NCBI GenBank assembly: GCA_947452875.1
Contig: CANGEZ010000090.1
Coordinates: 1-7,566, forward strand
From: Chitinophagaceae bacterium
GTDB taxonomy: Bacteria; Bacteroidota; Bacteroidia; Chitinophagales; Chitinophagaceae
DNA: 7,566 nt
Direction: 5' to 3'
Both the position numbers and the translations under genes were made by a program. The notes under the pieces are model-generated. The model made no database searches. It was not told the DNA's origin and was given only the letters and a program-made list of their open reading frames with translations. Position 1 is the first letter of the stretch, and the number at the start of each line of letters is the position of its first letter. Below are positions 1 through 5,274 of this stretch, in pieces.

Positions 1-175
1 AGTGGTTTAATTTATTTCGGAATTAAACATAGAAAAGGCTTGAGTTAAAAAAACTAGATTGTTTATTTTCAAGTCACAGATTATTATATTTACTCGGACT
101 AGCAATAAATTGCATGTTTTACGGGATGATAACTGAAAGATTAATTTCTTTTTTTAAAAACAGAAAAACTTTGAA

Positions 176-664
176 ATGAAATTGAAATTTTTGCGTTTCA
201 TCATCTTCATACCGCTCCTTCTTCAAATTCATACCAAATCAATTGCACAGGTTTGTGGAGGAGGAATAGTAAAATTCAATATTTACACCTTAAACGGAAA
301 TGCTGTGAAAAATTTTGATTATGAAATTTTTCCTGCTTCTGAAGAACTTACTAAGAAATTTAACTATAAAGATAATTGGGGTTGTGGTGAAATAATGTAC
401 GGAATTACTGACAGTATGATTGATCGCAACAATGAAGCATTAAATAATAAATTAAAAAAATGGTTAGCATTAAGTAAGATTTCTTCGAAAGGAAAAATTA
501 AATCTTCAATCAATTTTAAAACATTTGAAACGGTTTATTTTCCAATGATTTTGAAAATTACACAACATAAAAAGACGATTTATATTCTTGGGAATTATTT
601 TGGTGGTTGCAATAGACAAGCTTCTCTTATTTGGAATGATACGTATGACATTAGCATTCATTAA
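176..664 (+). CDS. Secreted protein of unknown function
   Basis: This 162-residue protein is probably exported and I do not recognise its family. Residues 1 to about 24 form a signal peptide: basic MKLK, then a hydrophobic FIIFIPLLL core, then a Ser-Ile-Ala site followed by Gln, a common cleavage context in Bacteroidota. There is no lipobox, so it is probably periplasmic or secreted rather than lipid-anchored. The mature part has three cysteines (about C27, C70, C145), each beside glycines (CGGG, WGCG, FGGC), and an odd cysteine count leaves at least one unpaired. The middle (about 85-112) is Lys/Asn-rich; the C-terminal third looks beta-rich. The ATG gives a full signal peptide and no better upstream start is visible. 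The next gene starts 29 bp downstream on the same strand, so co-transcription is likely. GC is very low (about 22-33% per 60-base line). The reading frame is convincing; the function is unknown. Confidence 0.8.
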   Translation: MKLKFLRFIIFIPLLLQIHTKSIAQVCGGGIVKFNIYTLNGNAVKNFDYEIFPASEELTKKFNYKDNWGCGEIMYGITDSMIDRNNEALNNKLKKWLALSKISSKGKIKSSINFKTFETVYFPMILKITQHKKTIYILGNYFGGCNRQASLIWNDTYDISIH

Positions 665-693
665 ACAATAGAATTACTTTTAAGGTCTGTTAT

Positions 694-1458
694 ATGAAAA
701 AGTTATTTATTTATTTTCTTCTCTTTAGTTTAATAATCTGCAGTTGTAAAAACGGAAATACTAATAGTAAAAACAAAGCGTTGTCAAGCATAGATAGCAT
801 TCCGAAAACTATCAATTATCCAATAGATACCATTCGCAACTCCTTGTTACCAGACTCAAATAATATAAACAATGCTACAAGCGATTTTTTCACCATTAAT
901 AATCTGAGATGCTATTGGAGATTTATTACAAATTGTCAATTTGTTGGTGGTAAAAAATCAGATTTTGCAAACTTCATTTTACAATTAATTGAAAGCAAAT
1001 CAAATCAAATGATTTTAATTGATAGTGATTTTATTTCCATTAATAATATTGATAGCGTTGATGCAAGATTGCAAAATTTCAAGGACATTAATTTTGATGG
1101 CTACAAAGACTTTATAAATCCTAATCAGGAAGCATCAGGAGCTGGCGGCGAATTCTTCAATGTCTATTTATTCAATCCTGCAAAACACGTATTTGAATTT
1201 TCTAATGAACTTTCAAACTCCGATTTAGAAATAGATACTATGAATAGAACACTTACATCATTTTGGAAAGCCGGTGTAAGTTTAAGTGTTACCTCTGTCA
1301 CACATTTTGATAAAAAAGGAAAAGTTGAATTCAAAGAAAACATAAAAAAGGAAGAGATGAACGTGAATGATAAAAGCAAATTAGTTACAACTACAAAGAA
1401 GACTATTGGCAAAAAAATAATAACAATAACAGTTGACACTTCTGATTTAGGGTTTTAG
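694..1458 (+). CDS. Lipoprotein with XAC2610-like calcium-loop motif
   Basis: This 254-residue protein is probably a membrane-anchored lipoprotein. The N-terminus MKKLFIYFLLFSLIICSC ends in a lipobox-like I-C-S-C with C18 as the lipidated residue, followed by a polar Asn/Ser/Lys linker to about residue 65. Residues 131-139 read D-I-N-F-D-G-Y-K-D, an Asp-rich loop of the type that binds calcium. They are followed by a Gly/Ala-rich stretch and an aromatic strand ending VYLFNP, then FEFSNEL and a beta-rich tail. This order resembles proteins named after XAC2610 of Xanthomonas, known as an immunity protein against a lysozyme-like effector; that role is not shown here. The partial gene at the window end has the same motif and spacing. 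It lies 29 bp after the preceding gene and shares its roughly 27% GC. It could instead be a generic FG-GAP/VCBS-like protein. Confidence 0.8.
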   Translation: MKKLFIYFLLFSLIICSCKNGNTNSKNKALSSIDSIPKTINYPIDTIRNSLLPDSNNINNATSDFFTINNLRCYWRFITNCQFVGGKKSDFANFILQLIESKSNQMILIDSDFISINNIDSVDARLQNFKDINFDGYKDFINPNQEASGAGGEFFNVYLFNPAKHVFEFSNELSNSDLEIDTMNRTLTSFWKAGVSLSVTSVTHFDKKGKVEFKENIKKEEMNVNDKSKLVTTTKKTIGKKIITITVDTSDLGF

Positions 1459-1555
1459 AAAAAAAAGTCAGATTTTTAACTAACCAAATCGAATATATCA
1501 GCTATCTGAGCAGTTGTGATGACAACAAAAAATAAAAGAAAGACAAACGAAGGAT

Positions 1556-1563
1556 TAAATTTG
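1556..1563 (+). promoter_or_regulatory. Candidate Bacteroidota -7 promoter box
   Basis: TAAATTTG matches the Bacteroidota -7 consensus TAnnTTTG exactly and lies 89 bases before the ATG at 1653, in the gap after the lipoprotein gene. I see no TTG at the expected -33 spacing (the nearest, at 1514, is too far), and the motif is easy to hit by chance in AT-rich DNA. It would make the membrane-protein gene its own transcription unit. Confidence 0.3.
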
Positions 1564-1652
1564 TTTGTGTTTATAATGATTAAAAAAATAAAACAAGATT
1601 GATCTGTCGAATTTTGTTATTTTGTCTTTTCAACCAAAAAACCAACTCCATT

Positions 1653-2168
1653 ATGACGCCGGAAAAAATTCTTGAATTCCAGTTTTTTCTACTCCTTGGT
1701 TACGCTGCAACCGCAACCACCCTTGTTGGGTTTATCGGATTGGTTTTCTCTACGGAAGGACGAAATAACCAATCGCTGGATAATCACGAATCTTCCACCG
1801 TTTTTCATTTCATGTTTGCCGGACTGAGCGCACTATTTACATCCCTATTGGCGATTGTAGCATTGATTAGCATGAGCAATAATCATGAACTTGCCTGGAG
1901 GCTGATGAATGGACTGGGTGCAATAATCCACTTAACAGGAACGATTCGTATTGGCATCGAGACGTCGCAAATGCATGAGTTGAAGAAACGCGGATGGATC
2001 CTGACGGCCGTCGGAGGGACATTTGGGATCTTCAGTGCAGCCGCAGCCTCGGGCTTCCTTTCCACTTTTAGTCCAACGATTTTTCTCATGGGAACAATGT
2101 GGGCTATAGCAGTAACCGCCATTTCGTTTATATCACTGGTGGTGTCTCCGAAAAAACGTAAGCATTAA
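1653..2168 (+). CDS. Small multi-pass membrane protein, unknown function
   Basis: This 171-residue protein is an integral membrane protein of no family I recognise. Hydrophobic segments lie at about 10-32 (Gly/Ala/Thr-rich), 52-74, 83-102 (weaker), 114-136 and 141-164, suggesting four or five membrane spans. The 103-113 loop (HELKKRG) and the C-terminal KKRKH are basic, so by the positive-inside rule both should face the cytoplasm. No catalytic motif is evident. I chose the ATG at 1653; an in-frame TTG at 1599 would add 18 residues that do not look like a natural N-terminus. By hand count, GC runs 43-58% per 60-base line, far above the roughly 27% of the two genes upstream, which may mean a separate origin. 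It is flanked by gaps of 194 and 274 bp and looks monocistronic. Confidence 0.75.
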   Translation: MTPEKILEFQFFLLLGYAATATTLVGFIGLVFSTEGRNNQSLDNHESSTVFHFMFAGLSALFTSLLAIVALISMSNNHELAWRLMNGLGAIIHLTGTIRIGIETSQMHELKKRGWILTAVGGTFGIFSAAAASGFLSTFSPTIFLMGTMWAIAVTAISFISLVVSPKKRKH

Positions 2169-2237
2169 TTAGAATTATTAGGTTTTAGAATAAAGGTTTT
2201 AAACTAAATTTTTTGTGAAATCATTTTTTTAGTGCTG

Positions 2238-2250
2238 CATGTTCAACATG
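2238..2250. repeat. 13-base palindrome (6-1-6)
   Basis: CATGTTCAACATG is perfectly dyad-symmetric around one central base, about 190 bases before the hydrolase ATG. The size and symmetry suit a protein-binding operator, but no regulator is encoded nearby and a 6-bp arm is not rare. No T-run follows, so it is not an intrinsic terminator. Confidence 0.25.
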
Positions 2251-2386
2251 ATATTGAGATATGATTATGCTCTTTTTATAAAGAAATGATAGTGAGTTTT
2301 AATGATAACAACTCTTCGACTTTTCCAATATTCTTGAATTTGGTGTACCTAAAAACTAAATCAAAAGTAACCGACCAAAACATCAC

Positions 2387-2394
2387 GATATTTG
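2387..2394 (+). promoter_or_regulatory. Possible -7 box of the hydrolase operon
   Basis: GATATTTG matches TAnnTTTG at seven of eight positions and is followed by TATTC. It lies 48 bases before the hydrolase ATG, a reasonable leader length. There is no TTG at the usual -33 distance. If real, it would drive the hydrolase, DinB-like and Cache genes together. Confidence 0.28.
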
Positions 2395-2411
2395 TATTCA
2401 AAAAATCTAAG

Positions 2412-2429
2412 TCGTGAATTCGTGGTTAT
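2412..2429 (+). repeat. Copy of TTCGTG-type short repeat in a 5' UTR
   Basis: TCGTGAATTCGTGGTTAT is nearly identical to 5061-5078 (TCGTGCATTCGTGGTTAA): 16 of 18 positions match, the differences being the sixth base and the last base. Within it, TCGTG(N)ATTCGTGG is an internal near-duplication of TTCGTG. The copy lies 13 bases before the hydrolase ATG, so it would be transcribed into the leader. I know similar short sequences as recurrent intergenic elements in Bacteroidota genomes, but their function is unclear to me. Confidence 0.5.
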
Positions 2430-2442
2430 CAAATTTTATACA

Positions 2443-3843
2443 ATGAAAAGAACTTCTCTTTTATTTATTTTCTGTTTCGTTTTCAACAACCTTTTCTCCC
2501 AAAACATAATCGGCCAATGGTCCGGTGTATTAAAAATACAAGGAACACAATTGCGTGTTGTATTCAATGTTATTAAAACCGATAGCGGCTATGCGTCAAC
2601 GATGGATAGTCCAGATCAAGGCGCAAAAGGAATACCAACAACTAAAACTGAATTTGAAAATGAATCTTTAAAAATTACCGCAGAAAAACTTCGCATGAAT
2701 TTCGAAGGCAAACTTGAAAACGATACCATAATAAAAGGAAACTTTGTTCAAAATGGTTTTACTTTTCCACTGAATCTCACCAGAGGTCTTGTAGAAAAAG
2801 CTGTTGTGAAAAGGCCTCAAGAACCGCAAAAACCATACTCCTACTATTCTGAAGATGTAAGATTTGAAAATACAAAAGATACTGTCGCTCTTTATGGTAC
2901 ATTGACTTTGCCCAACAAAGACGGACAATTTCCTGCAGTTGTTCTCATCAGCGGTAGCGGTCCGCAAAACAGAGACGAAGAATTAATGGGACACAAACCT
3001 TTCCTTGTGCTTTCAGATTATCTTACTAAAAATGGTATTGCTGTTTTACGATATGATGACCGCGGCACAGCAAAATCAAAAGGGATTTTTTCAAAAGGAA
3101 CAAGCTTTGATTTTTCCAACGATGCGGAAGCGGCTTTCAATTATTTATTAACCAGAAAAGAAATCATTTCTAATAAAATTGGTTTAATGGGACATAGCGA
3201 AGGCGGATTGATTGCGCCGATGATTGCCGCGCGTAATAAAAATGTCGGCTTCGTTGTAATGCTTGCCGGAACGGGTTTATCCGGAGATCAAATTATGTTG
3301 TTGCAACAAGAATTAATTGCGCGCGCTGACGGTTCAACAGAAGCTGATATTCAAAAAACGAAAAGAGTAAACAAAGCCGTATTTGATATTGTAAGAAAAA
3401 ACGAGAAGCCCAATAACCTTAATGCTGAATTAACTGCTTATTTAAAAAATGAATTGGAGAAAGATACCGCATTGGCCAAATCAATAGGTATGAGTGTTGA
3501 CGATTACATCAAATCTACTTTGAAACAAATTACATCGCCTTGGTTTCAATATTTTTTGAAGTACGATCCCCAACCCGCATTGACGCAAGTTAAATGTCCT
3601 GTATTGGCTATCAACGGAGAAAAAGATTTACAAGTTCCACCGAAAGAAGATTTAGCTGCCATAAAAAAAGCTTTGAAGAAAGGTGGAAATAAAAATTTCG
3701 TAACAAAAGAATTACCCGGATTGAATCATTTGTTTCAAGAATGTAAAACAGGTTCGCCGGAGGAATATGGTGATATTGAACAAACATTTTCTCCAATTGC
3801 TTTAGAGGAGATATTAAAATGGTTAACCACTATTACAAAATAA
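2443..3843 (+). CDS. Secreted alpha/beta hydrolase (S33/prolyl-oligopeptidase-like)
   Basis: This 466-residue enzyme probably acts outside the cytoplasm as an esterase or peptidase; its substrate cannot be read from the sequence. A signal peptide (about 1-19, ending LFS before Gln20) leads into an N-terminal beta-rich domain (about 21-115, starting NIIGQWSGVL) often found before this hydrolase class. The hydrolase fold follows: strand AVVLISGSGPQNRD with the likely oxyanion-hole segment, AVLRYDDRGTAKS, nucleophile elbow G-H-S252-E-G-G, acid D395 in NGEKDLQVPP, and H429 in LPGLNHLF. The catalytic triad is therefore complete. I use the ATG at 2443 because it begins a clean signal peptide; an in-frame TTG at 2392 would add 17 residues ahead of it. 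The DinB-like gene starts 3 bp after the stop, suggesting translational coupling. The family call is firm; the specificity is unknown. Confidence 0.93.
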   Translation: MKRTSLLFIFCFVFNNLFSQNIIGQWSGVLKIQGTQLRVVFNVIKTDSGYASTMDSPDQGAKGIPTTKTEFENESLKITAEKLRMNFEGKLENDTIIKGNFVQNGFTFPLNLTRGLVEKAVVKRPQEPQKPYSYYSEDVRFENTKDTVALYGTLTLPNKDGQFPAVVLISGSGPQNRDEELMGHKPFLVLSDYLTKNGIAVLRYDDRGTAKSKGIFSKGTSFDFSNDAEAAFNYLLTRKEIISNKIGLMGHSEGGLIAPMIAARNKNVGFVVMLAGTGLSGDQIMLLQQELIARADGSTEADIQKTKRVNKAVFDIVRKNEKPNNLNAELTAYLKNELEKDTALAKSIGMSVDDYIKSTLKQITSPWFQYFLKYDPQPALTQVKCPVLAINGEKDLQVPPKEDLAAIKKALKKGGNKNFVTKELPGLNHLFQECKTGSPEEYGDIEQTFSPIALEEILKWLTTITK

Positions 3844-3846
3844 TTT

Positions 3847-4326
3847 ATGTCTACATTCTACGTTTCAAATCAAATTGCCACACATTTTAAACAATTGTTT
3901 TTCGGTGGCAACTGGACTTCTGTTGATTTTACAACATCTCTTAAAGATGTTGATTGGATGATGGCAACTGCCAAGATAAACGAATTCAACACCATTGCGC
4001 AACTTGTATTTCATGTTGATTATTACATTGATGTAACACTAAAGGTATTACAGGGCGGGCCGCTGGATGCACATGATAAATTCAGTTTTGATTGTCCGGA
4101 AATTACATCTGAATTAGATTGGGAAAGCCTAAAGAATAAATTATTTAGTGATGCTGAATCTTATGTGTCGCTTGTTGAACAACTGCCTGATTCAAAATTG
4201 TCAGAAGTTTTTTGTCTTGAAAAATATGGCAACTATTACAGAAACATTCATGGATTAATTGAACACAGCCATTATCATTTGGGGCAGATTGTAATATTAA
4301 AAAAAATGACTTCTAAAATTAAATAA
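3847..4326 (+). CDS. DinB-like metal-binding four-helix protein
   Basis: This 159-residue cytoplasmic protein belongs to the DinB/YfiT-like superfamily, four-helix bundles that bind a divalent metal through three histidines; some members are thiol-dependent S-transferases or damage-inducible proteins. The expected ligands are present: H56 in AQLVFHVDYY, and H140 and H144 in the EHSHYHLGQI helix, a typical HxxxH followed by GQ. Length and helical character fit the family, and there is no signal peptide or membrane segment. The ATG is 3 bp after the hydrolase stop, so the two are almost surely co-transcribed, although one product is exported and the other is not. The Cache lipoprotein follows after 33 bp. 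The reaction is unknown, and the name DinB does not imply an SOS role here; no LexA-like site was seen. Confidence 0.85.
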   Translation: MSTFYVSNQIATHFKQLFFGGNWTSVDFTTSLKDVDWMMATAKINEFNTIAQLVFHVDYYIDVTLKVLQGGPLDAHDKFSFDCPEITSELDWESLKNKLFSDAESYVSLVEQLPDSKLSEVFCLEKYGNYYRNIHGLIEHSHYHLGQIVILKKMTSKIK

Positions 4327-4359
4327 GATAAAATAACTACATTGCGACAAATTATTAAA

Positions 4360-4866
4360 ATGAAAAAGTTATTCTCTTCTATAGTATTAATTACAATGGT
4401 TATTACGTTTTTTTCTTCGTGTAAAAAAGATACTACAATTACACCAGAGCAAACCGTGGAAACGACTCTTAATGAGTTTGTAGCTACGCTTGTTGCAACC
4501 CCTCCAACAAGTGCCGATATTTCAAACCGTGTGAAACAATATTTGCAGACAAAAGGATATCCAACCAATTATTTTTATGGTTCAACGGTAACCTTATTAG
4601 ATTCGGTTGGCGTGGCTACTTATAGCCCATATTGGTACAGAAATGTAGATACTTTAATGATGGTTGATCTTGCTGCAGACACATCTTATCATATTAATAA
4701 TCAAACCTGGCTTCGTCAGGCAATTGATAGCAGAGCCGCCATTTGGACCGCTCCTTATTTTGATGCTGGCGGTGGAAACATCTGGATGAAAACAAGGTCG
4801 ATTCCGGTAATTGTAAATGGAAAGATTATTGCTGTGGCTACAACGGATTTGCCTACAACGCCTTAG
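4360..4866 (+). CDS. Orphan Cache-domain lipoprotein
   Basis: This 168-residue protein looks like an extracytoplasmic Cache-type ligand-sensing domain tethered as a lipoprotein, with no transmitter. The signal peptide ends F-S-S-C21-K-K, a typical Bacteroidota lipobox. After a short helix (about 30-60), the Cache pattern follows: FYGSTVTLLD, YSPYWYR, MMVDLAAD, W117, WTAPYFD (129-135), the glycine turn AGGGN (136-140), and strands RSIPVIVNGKIIAVATTDLP. These features normally belong to receptor kinases, chemoreceptors or phosphatases with a membrane span and cytoplasmic output. Compared with the amino-acid-binding dCache motif as I remember it (Y-x4-R-x-W-Y...Y-x-D), the Arg is Gln115 and the second Tyr is Leu118, while Y133-x-D135 remains. 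The ATG at 4360 is chosen over a TTG at 4342 because it begins the signal peptide. The stop codon abuts a repeat, so the C-terminus may be truncated. Confidence 0.8.
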   Translation: MKKLFSSIVLITMVITFFSSCKKDTTITPEQTVETTLNEFVATLVATPPTSADISNRVKQYLQTKGYPTNYFYGSTVTLLDSVGVATYSPYWYRNVDTLMMVDLAADTSYHINNQTWLRQAIDSRAAIWTAPYFDAGGGNIWMKTRSIPVIVNGKIIAVATTDLPTTP

Positions 4867-4900
4867 GGCCCGGCCCCCTCAATCCCCCAAAGAGGGAAGT
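4864..4900 (+). repeat. G/C-run repeat, left copy
   Basis: The core GGCCCCCTCAATCCCCCAAA followed by GAGGGAAGT matches, in inverted orientation, the element at 5095-5124. Aligned over about 30 bases, roughly 22-23 positions agree. The copy starts at or within TTAG, and TAG is the stop of the Cache gene. An extra GGCCCGG lies between TTAG and the C-run and is absent from the right copy. It resembles dispersed intergenic repeats I associate with Bacteroidota. Confidence 0.6.
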
Positions 4901-4933
4901 ATTCAATCTGGAAATGAAAAAGCCTTCATGATT

Positions 4934-4950
4934 CTTTGTGTCTTAGTGGC
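4934..4950 (+). repeat. TTTGTGTCTTAGTGG-type short repeat
   Basis: CTTTGTGTCTTAGTGGC shares GTGTCTTAG with 5190-5198 and its overall layout (two spaced TNGTG-like words, then an A-rich run) with 2412-2429 and 5061-5078. It appears to be a second subtype of the same dispersed family. The call rests on within-window similarity and on general memory of such repeats. Confidence 0.4.
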
Positions 4951-5033
4951 AAGAAAAATAAATAATAAGAAAGTAATAATAAGGAATAAGGAAGTGGCAG
5001 TTATCAAAGAAAAATTTGAATATAGATTGAGCC

Positions 5034-5050
5034 AACGCCAAACGCCAAAC
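5034..5050 (+). repeat. Short tandem AACGCCA repeat
   Basis: AACGCCA occurs twice in direct succession, followed by a third partial unit (AAC). Two and a half 7-base units are a very small array. It sits just before the TTCGTG-type repeat, so it may be part of the same composite element rather than an independent microsatellite. Confidence 0.4.
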
Positions 5051-5059
5051 AATAAATAA

Positions 5060-5078
5060 TTCGTGCATTCGTGGTTAA
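5060..5078 (+). repeat. TTCGTG-type short repeat, second copy
   Basis: TTCGTGCATTCGTGGTTAA matches 2412-2429 at 16 of the 18 shared positions. In this copy it lies 17 bases before the right-hand G/C-run element and is not next to a start codon, unlike the copy ahead of the hydrolase gene. Confidence 0.5.
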
Positions 5079-5094
5079 CCAACAAAACACAACC

Positions 5095-5124
5095 AAAGTC
5101 CCCCTTGGGGGATTTAGGGGGCTA
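5095..5124 (-). repeat. G/C-run repeat, right inverted copy
   Basis: The stretch contains CCCCCTTGGGGG (5100-5111), itself a near-palindrome able to fold, then ATTTAGGGGGCTAA. Its reverse complement, starting TTAGCCCCCTAAATCCCCC, aligns with the left copy at 4864-4900. Together the copies enclose about 200 bases and could form either one long-range hairpin or two local ones. Confidence 0.6.
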
Positions 5125-5229
5125 ACCAATAAAAAAGCCTATCTTTACTTCATTAGCGGCTCAAAGCCGGTTTCATTTCTACTTGATTCGTGTCTTAGCG
5201 AACCCATTTCAGAACAACCTCTTTTGATG

Positions 5230-5246
5230 ATGAAGACAATCTTCAT
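5230..5246 (+). other. 7-bp hairpin upstream of the helicase start
   Basis: ATGAAGA and TCTTCAT form a perfect 7-bp stem around a CAA loop, ending 28 bases before the TTG start of the helicase. If transcribed it would lie in the leader. It is not followed by an immediate T-run. The same bases encode a 12-codon ORF (5227-5265) resembling the start of a signal peptide, so this may be decayed coding sequence. Confidence 0.3.
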
Positions 5247-5274
5247 TTCCGCACTCATTTTTTAATTAATTATT

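Larger units (their letters stand above)
2169..2442. other. Intergenic region before the hydrolase gene
   Basis: No coding frame is convincing here. The stretch is AT-rich and holds a 13-base palindrome at 2238-2250, a possible -7 box at 2387-2394 and a short repeat-like sequence at 2412-2429 in the presumed 5' untranslated region of the hydrolase. I found no hairpin followed by a T-run that would serve as a terminator for the membrane-protein gene. Confidence 0.5.
4867..5274. other. Gene-free repeat mosaic between Cache and helicase genes
   Basis: These 408 bases hold no convincing gene. In order they contain a G/C-run element (4864-4900), a TTTGTGTCTTAGTGG-type repeat (4934-4950), an AT-rich stretch, a tandem AACGCCA pair (5034-5047), a TTCGTG-type repeat (5060-5078), an inverted G/C-run element (5095-5124), a related TCGTGTCTTAG copy (5188-5198) and a hairpin (5230-5246). 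Frames that stay open across it read straight through the repeats and show no domain. There is no obvious terminator for the upstream operon, although the G/C-run elements can fold strongly and may block transcription. Confidence 0.6.

Noticed and set aside
6..27. TTTAATT...AATTAAA hairpin at the window start
   Set aside because: The stem is only seven A/T pairs and no T-run follows, so it is too weak to call a terminator.
85..92. TATATTTA as a -7 promoter box for the first gene
   Set aside because: It lacks the final G of TAnnTTTG, and the TTG at 59-61 is spaced slightly too far; chance is likely in AT-rich DNA.
1164..1439. Minus-strand frame of 91 codons
   Set aside because: It is antisense to the lipoprotein gene, its hydrophobicity merely mirrors the Lys/Asn-rich sense strand, and it has no motif.
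2668..2967. Minus-strand frame of 99 codons
   Set aside because: It is antisense to the well-supported hydrolase gene and shows no recognisable domain or signal.
4275..4568. Minus-strand frame of 97 codons
   Set aside because: It spans the DinB-Cache junction antisense to two supported genes and has no motif.
4817..5059. Open frame of 80 codons overlapping the end of the Cache gene
   Set aside because: It reads out of frame with the Cache gene and then through the G/C-run and TTTGTG-type repeats; the product is low-complexity and shows no domain.
4864..5124. CRISPR array or integron attachment site
   Set aside because: Repeats are few, differently oriented and unequally spaced, with no spacer pattern, and no core-site motif or integrase is present.
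5071..5265. Open frame of 64 codons before the helicase
   Set aside because: It crosses the right-hand G/C-run repeat (PLGGFRGL is a repeat translation) and relies on a non-ATG start.
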